A DNA stretch of 25,000 bases from Owenia fusiformis. Its lineage: Eukaryota; Annelida; Polychaeta; Sabellida; Oweniidae. The DNA is taken from assembly GCA_903813345.2 (NCBI GenBank), contig CAIIXF020000159.1, positions 1-25,000 on the forward strand. Reading direction: 5' to 3'. A model generated the notes under the pieces. The model ran no database searches. It was not told the origin of the DNA and saw only the letters and a program-made list of their open reading frames with translations. This document shows positions 1 to 10,162 of the stretch, piece by piece. Within the stretch, counting starts at the first letter, position 1. Each line of letters opens with the position of its first letter. The position numbers were made by a program, and so were the translations under genes.

Positions 1-879
1 ATGGTTAGAATCAGACACGCAAGGTTAATGCAAGCGAGCTTTGCCTCGTCGTTTTGAAAATTTGATTAGTCATATTTTTTAATTGCCCCGTTGCACATTT
101 AATGGCTCGTTGCTATTTTTGAATTTGCCTCAGATAATTAAGTTTTAAAACATCCCTATTGGCCATAAACTCACTTTCCCCGCTCATGAACGTAAATAAA
201 TTTATTTAAAATGAGAGGAAATTTTTAGTTTGTGATGCACTACATGTAAATGCATATATATGATCACCTAATGTAAGGAATAACTCCACCGTTATTTAGT
301 GCTCAAAATCTATTAGGTTCGCCTCAGGATTTTTAACAATTTGATTCGATGTTATTCCCTAATTTGCCTCACACAATGCAATTGGTATAAAACGCTACAT
401 ATGCTGCTATGGTTCTATGAGTGACCTATGAACTGTACTGTAACATAGTTTGCTAGCAAATTAAATAACAACATCTGATGATCTTGTTAAATCATGCATC
501 TGTCTTTTTTATTTATTCTTATTTATTCATATCTTTACTACAAATTACAATAAACGGGTGACACCTAATGTATATATCCCCGTGTTTTATAATAATACAA
601 TTGAACAGATGGTGGGGGATCTGCTTGTGTAATAATGCATACTATTTGTTTCTGGTTAATAGTGTGTGTCGTATTAGGCCCGCAAATTATTATAAAACCA
701 ACATAAACTATAAATTATATTATTGATTAAGAAGATACTTTTTGAGTTATAACTTCTAGCAGAAATACGAGATAGTAAGAATTTAGTTTTTCAATTTATT
801 TTAGTACTAGTTTAACAAGGCACAGACATGAACAATATCGTACCTAAAACACAGCATTGTGGTCTTGTTGACCAAGAAA
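1..879. other. AT-rich stretch, no gene recognised
   Basis: No open frame of useful length and no RNA gene motif was found on either strand. Around 270-375 there are short degenerate repeats of a 'TTTGCCTCA'-like phrase and two 'GGAATAAC/GTTATTCC' segments in inverted orientation (about 280 and 350), which suggests old transposon debris. A 14-bp phrase, ACAATATCGTACCT, at 832-845 is repeated at 2154-2167, on the far side of the following tandem array. Confidence 0.4.
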
Positions 880-2118
880 GCAAGATGGCCGCAGAAAAGT
901 TAATCAGCTCTAGAACTTATCACTGTGTAACATATGTAAAAATTTGAACGGTTTGGCTGGAAACCTGTAGACAAGTCTTTAAAGTGAAGATTTTAGGACG
1001 GAAAATCCAAAATGGCCACCTTAAAATTTACTCATAATGGCCAAAAACTAATCAGTTCTTGACATTGATACGTAGAAACATCCCTGAAAATTTCAGATGA
1101 ATCCCTCAAATGGTTTGGCAGGAAACCTGTAGACAAGTCTTGAAAGTGAAGATTTTAGGACGGAAAATCCAAAATGGCCACCTTAAAATTTACCCAGAAT
1201 GCCCAAAAACCAATCAGTTCTTGACGTTGATATGTAGAAACATCACTGAAAATTTCAGATGAATCCCTCAAATGGTTTGGCTGAAAATCTGTAGACAAGT
1301 CTTGAAAGTGAAGATTTTAGGACGGAAAATCCAAAATGGCCACCTTAAAATTTACTCACAATGGCCAAAAACTAATCAGTTCTTGACATTGATACGTAGA
1401 AACATCCCTGAAAATTTCTGTTGAATCCCTCAAATGGTTTGGCTGGAAACCTGTAGACAAGTCTTGAAAGTGAAGATTTTAGGACGGAAAATCCAAAATG
1501 ACCACCTTAAAATTTACCCAGAATGCCCAAAAACCAATCAGTTCTTGACGTTAATATGTAGAAACATTCCTGAAAATTTCAGATGAATCCCTCAAAAGGT
1601 TTGGCTGGAAACCTGTAGACAAGTCTTGAAAGTAAAGATTTTAGGACGGAAAATCCAAAATGGCCACCTTCAAATTTACCCAGAATGCCCAAAAACTAAT
1701 CAGTTCTTGACGTTGATATGTAGAAACATCCCTGAAAATTTCAGATGAATCCCTCAAATGGTTTGGCTGAAAACCTGTAGACAAGTCTTGAAAGTGAAGA
1801 TTTTAGGACGGAAAATCCAAAATGGCCACCTTAAAATTTACCCAGAATGCCCAAAAACTAATCAGTTCTTGACGTTGATATGTAGAAACATCCCTGAAAA
1901 TTTCAGATGAATCCCTCAAAAGATTTGGCTGGAAACCTGTAGACAAGTCTTGAAAGTGAAGATTTTAGGACGGAAAATCCAAAATGGCCACCTTAAAATT
2001 TACCCAGAATGCCCAAAAACTAATCAGTTCTTGACGTTGATATGTAGAAACATCCCTGAAAATTTCAGATGAATCCCTGAAATGATTTGGCTGGAAACCT
2101 GTAGACAAGCTGAAAAGT
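880..2118 (+). repeat. 162-bp tandem repeat array (about 7.5 units)
   Basis: The phrase GTAGACAAGTCTT recurs at 967, 1129, 1291, 1453, 1615, 1777, 1939 and, shortened, at 2101. The spacing is 162 bp every time. Each unit includes CCAAAATGGCCACC, then a 'TTCTTGACRTTGATAYGTAG' phrase, then a 'CCCTGAAAATTTC' phrase. Units are highly alike, with scattered substitutions and no indels. The first partial unit (about 880-960) is strongly diverged, and the last breaks off at about 2110. The constant period shows a recently homogenised array. No coding potential was seen. The array is followed directly by a GC-rich simple stretch and a hairpin, which together resemble the core-repeat architecture of bivalve 'pearl'/Helentron-type elements; that assignment is inference. 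Confidence 0.93.
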
Positions 2119-2181
2119 GAGACGCCGCCCGCCCGCCGCCTGTCAAGCTGACTACAATATCGTACCTCTTGTTAGGTACGA
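2119..2181 (+). repeat. GC-rich simple stretch plus perfect terminal hairpin
   Basis: Just after the 162-bp array lies a GCC/GCCC-rich run (about 2121-2141), out of character for this AT-rich DNA. It is followed by a palindrome: ATCGTACCT (2159-2167), a 6-nt loop, and AGGTACGAT (2174-2182), then an A-rich tail. Tandem core, then simple repeat, then 3' hairpin is the order seen in non-autonomous Helentron-like elements. The 14-bp phrase at 832-845 is repeated at 2154-2167 and includes the left arm of the hairpin. Confidence 0.6.
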
Positions 2182-2182
2182 T

Positions 2183-2974
2183 AAAAAGCAAACAATGGTA
2201 ACTAGTTCAAGGAACGTGTTCTTATCGGCGCTTTTGAAAGCACACACGTGACACCTATTCCGAGGAACTGAAATAACAAAATATGTGAATAGTCATGTAG
2301 TACAAACACTCATCTTCAAAATACTAATGCGATTATTTTCAGAAGCACAGACAAATTATTAAGCAACAAAACATGTGAAATGTGAACACTATTACAAGAC
2401 CTTTCAAAGTCGTTAATTTCATCACGTCTAAAACGTTATCTTTACAATTCCAAAATGTTAACATGCTTATTATAAGACACGTCCATGACGTTATGTTGTC
2501 CCTTCTCCATAGTTAACTCCACTTTCTACATTTATGGTCATTTATGGCAATTCTAAGATAAATACAGTTAAAATATTTACACGATCTTTAAAGTAGTGAA
2601 TATTATTCCACATTGTTGAATGGATTGTCTGTTTAAACTTGATTAAATAACACTAAATGCAAATTAAGTACATATTTCTGGCACTTTTGGTATATAATTG
2701 CGATTGATATGAAGTATAATGGATTTATCCCCAAAATAGATTCGTGGGTATGAAGAAGAACATCTTAGGTAGAAGTCAAGATATGTAAGTTTGTAAAATA
2801 TAGATTATTCTTATCTTTTTGCTCCATTCTAACGAATGTCGCATCCCATGTTCTTACAAAACACGTCTAAAGAGTTTGAAAAAACACGACCGGGCCAATA
2901 TGCACTGTTAACTCTTAGTCACCGTGCTAATATTGACAGAGGTTTTAAAATGGGCCAGACAGACGGATGGTATA
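2183..2974. other. Unannotated AT-rich spacer with a small element remnant
   Basis: No gene was recognised. Near 2935-2970, 'GACAGAGGTTTTAAAA' followed by 'GGGCCAGACAGACGGATGG' resembles the 3' part of the Helentron-like element at 22320-22375. It is probably a relic of that family and lies directly against the start of the duplicated GST upstream block. Confidence 0.35.
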
Positions 2975-3298
2975 AGAGCCCTACTATCTATAAACTTGTA
3001 TAACACAATGACAAGCAATATAAATAACATTTAACTGGGGTTTTGTTGCATACCAATGTCAAAAGAAGTTACATATTCAAATTGAAACTTACATGCGCCC
3101 TGTACATTCATGGATTTACTTATACGTGTCCCTGTCCCATATTTTTCCTTCAGTCTTTACTGTGCCCACTATTCTCTATCTTTGTCTTTGGGGGTTTTTG
3201 ATCAAAATATTTTGCAAACTGCTAGATGAATCTACTATGTAAAAACTAGTTTATGTTCAAGAAATTTGAAAATAAACCCATTTGCAACTGCACTGCTA
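2975..3298 (+). repeat. Upstream block of GST copy 1, duplicated at 22978-23340
   Basis: From AGAGCCCTACTATCTATA onward this stretch matches 22978 onward closely, including 'GACAAGCAATATAAATAACA', 'GTCAAAAGAAGTTACATATT' and 'CTTTACTGTGCCCACTATTC'. It is therefore the distal upstream region of GST copy 1. It is separated from the proximal part (10078 onward) by the 6.8-kb inserted element. No coding function is evident. Confidence 0.8.
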
Positions 3299-3494
3299 GG
3301 CCATCAGCTTCACCCCAAAATTTAGGTTATCGGTATCAAATCAGGGGAATAATCGCCATAGTGATTTTTGGGAAGGTCAAGACCTCTAGAGTAAGAAACT
3401 ATGTGATAGCATTGCCACAGTTGTAGCTAAATGGGTGTTATCACCCATTTTTCAAAATGGCCGCTGGTGCACGTGTTACAATATAAGAGTGGGT
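3299..3494 (+). repeat. Left terminal inverted repeat of the 6.8-kb element
   Basis: This is the inverse match of 9891-10077. The outer roughly 40 bp are the most diverged. From AGGGGAATAATCGCCATAG inward the two arms are almost identical, and they include the phrase 'TTTTCAAAATGGCCGC'. The arm ends at TATAAGAGTGGGT. Confidence 0.85.
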
Positions 3495-4250
3495 GATGTA
3501 ACGAACCAGAGGTCTAACGTTCGCAATTTTAACGTAGCGGTTTCATCGGCGTTCGGTAGTTTAGCCCATCGTTTATTTTTCTTACTTTTCAACATTTTTA
3601 GACCTCTGTTCCGTTATTTTATCTTACCCCAAGTGTTTATAAATAATGTAAAGTAATAATATTGCATCGGGTCAGATCATGGTCACGTTTTCGAGGATTC
3701 GCTGGTCTTCGGCTTTTTACGGAAACATTACGGAAATTAATGAGTGACGTCATTTATGTTTTGGTATAATTTGGAAAACACAAGAAACATCGGGGTCATT
3801 CTGGAGGTTCTGCTGAGGGTTATCGTCTTTTTCTCTGCTAGTTCGTGGACTTCACAAGTGTCTTTGGATCGTTTGCTTGTTCGAGTGATCATCAAAGTCT
3901 ATATGGTGAGCACAATGTCTGGTAAAATATTAAAATCACACATGTGAGGACTGCCATTTCGGTAACCAATTTTTGACAAGTGCTAGGCCTAATTTAGCGA
4001 AATTACTTTTATTTTGTAATTTACTTGGAATTATCTCGCATCTGAATTCCGACTACCGGGCGATTCTCTTGATAGCAATTTTGACTATATCAATTGTGGA
4101 TCAGTGAATAACCCAGGTCTCAGCTCTGGATGGCACAGATGTGAAATCATTCTAATAATAATTCATAATTTTAATCTAGATTTAGTTCAATTTCATAAAC
4201 AGTTTAGTTTCACCATTCATTCAACTATTTTCTGCTTTTGTTGTTCTCAT
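3495..4250 (+). other. Left interior of the 6.8-kb element, with a CRE octamer
   Basis: This part is slightly richer in CpG than its surroundings and contains a perfect palindromic CRE/ATF octamer, TGACGTCA, at 3745-3752. Frames of 73 residues (3435-3656) and 67 residues (3744-3947) exist but look like no known protein and lack supporting signals. The stretch may be a captured promoter or 5' region; this is speculation. Confidence 0.3.
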
Positions 4251-4254
4251 GATA

Positions 4255-4645
4255 GCACTTAGTCGAAGCCACATTCCTTCGACGGAGATATTCTTGAGCC
4301 AACCTTAAGTCGAAGCCATATCTCTTCGATCAAGCTGAATTATAGCTAATCTTTGATAATTCTATAGTTCGTGTAACTTAAGTGGGAGCCATTATTCTCC
4401 GACTGAGTTTGTTCATGAATTAATGCTATATTTGATAATTCTATAGTTCGTGTAACTTAAGTGGGAGCCATTATTCTCCGACTGAGTTTGTTCATGAATT
4501 AATGCTATATTTGATAATTCTATAGTTCGTGTAACTTAAGTGGGAGCCATTACTCTCCGACTGAGTTTGTTCATGAATTAATGCTATATTTGATAATTCT
4601 ATAGTTCGTGTAACTTAAGTGGGAGCCATTATTCTTCGACTGAGT
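4255..4645 (+). repeat. 79-bp tandem repeat with a conserved hairpin
   Basis: TTTGATAATTCTATAGTTCG recurs at 4352, 4431, 4510 and 4589, exactly 79 bp apart, with nearly identical units. Each unit holds GTGGGAG-ccattatt-CTCCGAC, which can form a short stem-loop. Two diverged upstream units (about 4258-4340) hold the same structure as GTCGAAG-ccacattc-CTTCGAC, a perfect 7-bp stem. One stem pair differs between the versions in a compensatory way (A-T against G-C). Confidence 0.88.
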
Positions 4646-4659
4646 TACATATTACAAGT

Positions 4660-6140
4660 TACATATTTTGCTCACTTGGTATTTTTGAAGCTGGTTTTGG
4701 TGCCTTGATTTATTTTGATTTGTATGGTTGTGGTTTGGTTTTGGCCTGGTGCAATATAGTTCAACAAGAATATGATAGAGGAATTTATAACAAACTGTTA
4801 AGGTAGATCTATGGCAAGTGTGAAACCATATATATCTATATACATATTATTCAATTAGGTTAGAACCGTTATATTTTAGTTATATTACATCAAGAGATAC
4901 CTTAGTTGATACTTATGTTAACCATTGATTGAGAGAAAGTTTGGATTAGTATTTAACTCAAATATTTTTGTGTATCTCACTAGTTGAACTTTTGTCGCTT
5001 TATACACAGCGACAGTTAGCACTTTTGTAAGTAGGAATATTTTGATATAATTAAACATTAGAAATTTAATTCTGGTATCCTGTTAAATCTACAGGGATAT
5101 GTGTTGCTAAATTGAGGTGGTCATTCTATAAGCCAGTGGTTACTATTTAAACTTACACTTGTGAAATAGTGTATGCATTTTATCTAAAAGCCCAAAATGG
5201 GATGTAAATTCAATGTTCAAAGTTATAACCACCTATAGAGTGATAACCAAGAGGAGTTAGGTACAGATCCTAAGGTGACCTAGTTAATTCATTCTCCAAT
5301 CTCCAGTATTGACCCTTTGTTCACATTTCCAGGCACTTTGCTTACAGTAAATTTGTCAGTTAAAACAAAAGCCATTTCTTCCAAATTACCCTTTCATAAT
5401 ATTCAAATTCATCAACTCTACAAGATTCCCCAAATTCCATGCCTATTTCTCACTTAAAGCTGTACAACAACTTGTACCAATTATATTATTCCAATAGGCA
5501 ATGTTTTAAAGCAATTATGAATTTTGAGTTATAAAAATGCAAACCATATAAAGCATAAAAGCCCACATATTCTATTTGTCAGAGTAACATACTTTTTGAG
5601 ACCAATTCTATGGCATGTGTATGAACTTTGGTTTCATCTTACCCAGCTAAGTTCGAGTTAATTAATTTTAATGGCCATTTGACCCCTCCATAGCAGGTCT
5701 TGTTCTATCTACTGTTGTTGTTTACATTTAGGACAAGTTCAGGACAGGTTGCTTTGACCTCCCAGTACAGTACATTGTTTCAACTTCATGAATACATTCA
5801 GATGAGATAATTCATCTTATAATCAACAATGATTCCACATTAAAGTTACAGCACCAACTGTTTTAATCTTAACATCGATAGTCAGTCACATTTTTGCATA
5901 TAGCGTTTTATGAACATTTAATTCAGTCACCTTTAAAAGGGGGCAGCACAAGTCAGACCATACAATACTTCAGTTAGTGGCTCAGAAGGTATCACAACAC
6001 AAATATCTAAATTTACAGTGAGATTTATATAAAAACGACACCCGGTCCTAGTTACGCTACCATTCAATTATAGTTACATCATCTATACGGGACGGAGGTC
6101 GTTTCAGTATATATAAGTACACTGAGATGCAGAAACTATG
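4660..6140. other. Interior of the 6.8-kb element, nothing recognised
   Basis: About 1.5 kb of AT-rich DNA without a meaningful open frame, tandem repeat, or recognisable transposase or reverse-transcriptase motif on either strand. Confidence 0.4.
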
Positions 6141-7110
6141 ATTTTATGGCCTATAGTAGGGTTTAGGGGTCAAGGATTTCATTTAAGCCAAAATCTAAGT
6201 CATCAAGCAATTACTTCTTAGAGAAATCCAAGATGGCCACCAAAATGGGTGCCAAAACGAATAGCGGTATGTAACCATTGATTTAAGCTCAAATAAGAAC
6301 AGTGATTTTGGATATCATGTCACAGTTCTCGAGTCAAGGATCTCATTTATGTCTAAATCAGAGTCATCAAATAATTAACTTTTCATAGAAATACAAGATG
6401 GCCACCAAAATGGATGCCAAAATGATTACCAGTTTGTAACCATTGATTTAAGCTCGAGTTAAAACAGTGATTTTGGAGATCATGTCACAGTTCTAGAGTC
6501 AAGGATTTCATTTATGTTTAAATTGGAGTCATCAAATAATTACCTTTTCATAGAAATACAAGATGGCCACCAAAATGGGTGCCAAAATGAATATGTAACT
6601 ATTGATTTAAGCTCAAAGAACAGTGATTTTGGAGATCATGTCTTTGTTTTAAGGGTCAAGGATTTCATTTATGTCTAAATCTAAGTCATCAAACAATTAC
6701 TTTTTATAGAAATCCAAGATGGCCACCAAAATGGGTGCCAAAATGAATATGTAACTATTGATTTAAGCTAAAAAAACAGTTAAGAACAGTAATTTTGGAG
6801 ACTCTGTCTATTTTGTAGGGCCCAAGGATTTCATTTATGTCTAAATCTAAGTAATCAAATAATTACTTTTTATAGAAATCCAAGATGGCCACCAAAATAG
6901 GTACTGAAATGAATATGTAACTATTGATCTAAGCTCAAAGAACAGTTAAGGAAAGTGATTTTGGAGACCATGTCCAGGTTTAAGAGGCCAAGAATATCAA
7001 TTTTGTCTATAATTAAGTCATAAAATAATTCCTTTATTTTGATATCCAAGATGGCCACCAAAATGGCTCCAGAGTCACGATTTTGAGGACTGATTAAAAT
7101 GTTTATCTTC
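6140..7110 (+). repeat. 165-bp tandem repeat array, forward arm (6 units)
   Basis: CAAGATGGCCACCAAAATGG or a near variant occurs at 6229, 6394, 6559, 6715, 6881 and 7047, at spacings of 156-166 bp. Each unit continues with a GATTTAAGCTC phrase, 'CAGTGATTTTGGAGA', 'CAAGGATTTCATTTATGTC' and 'AGTCATCAAATAATTAC'. Units differ by many substitutions and small indels, so this array is older than the 162-bp array near the window start. The same unit occurs in reverse at 7860-9870. Confidence 0.9.
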
Positions 7111-7133
7111 ATCAAACTCTTTCTGGTATATTA

Positions 7134-7498
7134 CAGGGTGTCCCGAAAGTATGGGAGCCCCCCTAGGCAGACATATACCAATATCTCCATGGTATGTGTC
7201 ATATATCATTTTAAAGCTTATCCAAAGTTACATTGATTTGCCAAGTATCATGGTTCAACTCACAAATGGTAAAAAGGACAGGTGTTAATATGGCCTAGGG
7301 AGACAAATCGTCTATTATTTTGGTGTAAAACTGACTTTAATTTTGGCTAAACCCTAAATTTTGAAATACCTATAACTTTTCCCATTTGTTAGTTGAACCA
7401 TGATATTTGGCAAATCAATGTAACTTTGAATGAGCTTTAAAATGATATATGACAAATACTATGGAGACATTGCCAGTGTCTGCCTAGGGTACACCCTG
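7134..7498. mobile_element. Palindromic MITE (CAGGGTGT ends, TA-flanked)
   Basis: The element starts CAGGGTGT and ends ACACCCTG, with TA on both sides (7132-7133 and 7499-7500). The arms are complementary over most of their length: CTAGGCAGACA, ATATCATTTTAAAGCTTA and 'TTGCCAA(G/A)TATCATGGTT' recur inverted. The left arm carries about 18 extra bases after the terminus. It is about 365 bp long and non-coding. The TA target site is compatible with Tc1/mariner-type mobilisation. It sits at the turning point between the two opposed 165-bp repeat arrays. Confidence 0.85.
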
Positions 7499-7500
7499 TA

Positions 7501-7858
7501 TACACTTGGCTTTGAGGAATTTATTGTGCTTGAACTTCTCCATCCAATAATCTACTTCTTCCTATGGGCAGTCTACTTCTTTCTTTAGTCAATGTTTATG
7601 ATACTGAGCCACCACAAAACTAAGGGAAAAGAAAGCAAATTACAGTAATATTGCTAATGCGATGATCATAATATTTTATTTCGCAAATGTTCATGTAATT
7701 GTTTGTTCTTATTTGGCATCCATCTTGAATTCAGATTTTAATCAGATTGTTTCATGGCATAGCTCTAGATAACTGAAATTCTTGACCTCCAAGTAAACAT
7801 TGCTTCCAAAACTATTGTTCTTGGTGATCTATGTGGTTAAATGGATAGTTATATGAAT
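7501..7858. other. Spacer between the palindromic MITE and the reverse repeat arm
   Basis: AT-rich, with no gene seen. It contains degraded pieces of the reverse-arm unit (for example 'AACTGAAATTCTTGACCTCC' at about 7770-7790), which shows that the reverse array originally extended towards the centre. Confidence 0.4.
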
Positions 7859-9870
7859 TCATTTTGGCAGCCATTTTGGAGGCCATCTTGGATATCCATA
7901 TAAATAAAATGTTTGTTGATTTGAAAAAATAAAAATCATTGACCTCACAAACTTAAAATATCAAAAATTAATGTTCTAACTCCTCTATATGTTTGGATAA
8001 TAAATCTTATTTTCACTTCGGCAGCAATGTTGGAAGCCATTTTGGATCCAAAGAAAGGAATTAGTTATATATATTATTAGTCAGGGTGGTCAAAAAAAAT
8101 GGAAACCCTGCATTTTCTTTATATCTTTGTCACTTTAAGGACTTACTCCTTGATATTTCACACATGTGTACATCATTCAATTTCCTACCACCCTACCATC
8201 AGACTGATAGTCACAATTTTACAGCACTTTGAATAACATGCTTCAGATTTGGCCATTATCGCGCTGTAGGCAAAACAGCACAGTTGCCAATGACCCGAAT
8301 GCATTCCTCTGCAGGTATGGCCTGAATGACACAAATGATCTCACTTTTGAGGTTTGCAATTGTCCTGAGGTCATTCTCATATACTCTATCTCTGCCATAT
8401 CCCCAAAGGTAGGGACATTTTAGATGATGAGTAAAGGTTTCCCCACAGCGCAATAGTGGCCACTGGGCATGTTCTTTAAAGTACTGTAACATTGTGACTA
8501 TCAATCTGATGGTCATGAAATAAAGTAGGCTGGTAGCAAATTGAATGATGTACAAAAGTGTAAAATATCAGGGAGTTATCTTTTAAAATGACAAAGATAT
8601 GAGGAAAATGGTATTAGGGTTTCCATTTTTTTGACCACCCTGTAGTTTTAGACATAACTGAAATTCTTGACACCAAAAATCTTGGCATGGTCTCAAATTA
8701 CTGTATAAACTGTTCTTTGAGCTTAAATCAACATTTACTTGTTGTTGGCACCCATTTTGGTGACCATCTTGAATTTCTATGAAAAGCAATTATTTGATGA
8801 CTCAGATTTAGACATAAATGAAACCCTTGACCCCTAAAACCTAGACATTGTCTCCAAAATTACTGTTCTTAACTGTTCTTTGAGCTTTAAATCAATTGTT
8901 AAATATTCATTTTGGCACCCATTTTGATGGCCGTCTTGGATTTCTATATAAAGTAATTGTATGATGACTTAGATTTAGACATAAGTCAAATCCTTGACCC
9001 TTAAAACCTAGATATGGTCTCCAAAATCACTGTTTTTAACTGTTCTTTGAGCTTAAATCAATAATTACATATTTCATTTGGCATCCATTTTGGTGGCCAT
9101 CTTGGATTTCTATGAAAAGTTATTATTTGATGACTCAGATTTAGACAAATCTAGATAAAATTTAGATAAGTCAAATCCTTGATCCTTTAAACCTAGACAT
9201 TGTCTCCAAAATCACTGTTCTCTGCTCAACTGTTCTCTGAGCTTAAATCAATCAGTTAAATATTCATTTTGGCACCCATTTTGGTGGCCATCTTGGATTT
9301 CTATATAAAGTAATTGTTTGATGACTCAGATTTAGACATAAATGAAATCCTTAACCCCTAAAACGCAGACTCCAAAATCACTGTTCTTTGAGTTTAAATC
9401 AATAGTTGAATATTCATTTTGGCACCCATTTTGGTGGCCATCTTGGAATTTTATTTAAAGTAATTGTTTGATGACTTAGATTTAGACATAAGTCAAATCT
9501 TTGACCCTTAAAACCTAGATATGGTCTCCAAAATCACTGTTCTTAACTGTTCTTTGAGCTTAAATCAATAGTTACATATTCAATTTGGCATCTATTTTGG
9601 TGGCCATCTTGGATTTCTATGAAAAGTTATTATTTGATGACTCAGATTTAGACATAAATCAAATCCCTGACCCCCTAAAACATAGACATGGGCTTCAAAA
9701 TCCTAAGTGATCCTTGAGCATTAACAGTAGTAACATATCCGTTTTGCACCCATTTTGGTGGCCATCTTGGATTTCGATAAGAAACAATTGTTTGATGACT
9801 TAGATTTAGACATTAATGAAATCCTTGACCCCTAAAACCTAGATATAGGTCCTAAAATCACAGTTTTTGC
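7858..9870 (-). repeat. 165-bp tandem repeat array, reverse arm (about 9 units)
   Basis: The reverse complement of the unit in 6140-7110 recurs, marked by GGTGGCCATCTTGGATTTC or variants near 7881, 8034 (poor), 8757, 8929, 9095, 9286, 9436, 9602 and 9760. Spacing is about 150-190 bp, interrupted by a 561-bp MITE. Read on the minus strand, the order of phrases is the same as in the forward arm. The two arms therefore form a large inverted repeat capable of a kilobase-scale hairpin. Confidence 0.9.
8082..8642. mobile_element. Palindromic MITE (CAGGGTGGTCAAAA ends), nested in the repeat array
   Basis: The element starts CAGGGTGGTCAAAAAAA and ends TTTTTTTGACCACCCTG, with TA at the right flank (8643-8644) and a mutated left flank. 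Both arms carry 'GGAAACCCT', 'ATATCTTTGTCA', 'TACATCATTCAATTT' and 'CTGATAGTCACAAT' phrases in inverted order, so the element is a near-complete palindrome. It interrupts the reverse 165-bp array and is therefore younger than it. Further copies lie at 13676-13919 (truncated) and 24229-24806 (complete). Open frames inside are chance products of the palindrome. Confidence 0.9.
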
Positions 9871-9890
9871 ATCTCAGTATGCTTAGATAT

Positions 9891-10077
9891 ACCCACTCTT
9901 ATATTGTGACACGTGCACTGGCGGCCATTTTGAAAAATGGGCAATAACACCCATTTAGCTACAACTGTTACAATGCTATCACATATTTTCTTACTCTAGA
10001 GGTCTTAACCTTCCCAAAAATCACTATGGCGATTATTCCCCTAATTGGATACCGACCAACCCCCTAAGCTGATCGCC
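9891..10077 (-). repeat. Right terminal inverted repeat of the 6.8-kb element
   Basis: This is the reverse complement of 3299-3494. It ends AAGCTGATCGCC against the flanking TA at 10078. The proximal GST copy 1 upstream sequence resumes immediately afterwards (GCGGCCTGTATCCC; compare GTGGCCCGTATCTC at 23324). Confidence 0.85.
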
Positions 10078-10162
10078 TATGCGGCCTGTATCCCTTTTAA
10101 ACTTTGAGAGATAAATGTATTTTTAAGGCTGACATTTAAGTGGCCTGATATGATAGCAATTA

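Larger units (their letters stand above)
3299..10077. mobile_element. About 6.8-kb element with ~190-bp terminal inverted repeats, TA-flanked
   Basis: The left end (3299-3494) and the right end (9891-10077, read on the minus strand) are the same sequence at high identity. Both start GGC(C/G)ATCAGCTT and run inward through AATCGCCATAGTGATTTTTG to TATAAGAGTGGGT. A TA dinucleotide flanks both sides (3297-3298 and 10078-10079), which suits a TA target duplication. The homologous DNA upstream of GST copy 3 (about 23310-23345) is uninterrupted and acts as an empty site. No transposase or other long frame was found inside, so the element is non-autonomous or decayed. It contains a 79-bp minisatellite, two opposed arrays of a 165-bp repeat, and at least two nested MITEs. 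A Polinton was considered, but the TA flank, the size and the lack of genes do not fit. Confidence 0.75.

Noticed and set aside
880-2118. CRISPR-like regular array
   Set aside because: The whole 162-bp period is repeated with no unique spacers, and the context is eukaryotic; it is a satellite-type tandem repeat.
3435-3947. Frames of 73 and 67 residues
   Set aside because: The first overlaps the terminal inverted repeat and the second has no protein likeness, splice context or conservation that can be checked here.
8229-8789. Short frames at 8229-8423, 8256-8555 and 8583-8789
   Set aside because: They fall in a palindromic MITE and its flanking repeat; opposed frames at the same place are expected from inverted arms.
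3299-10077. Polinton/Maverick
   Set aside because: There is no integrase, polymerase B or capsid frame; the ends do not fit and the flank is TA rather than a 6-bp duplication.
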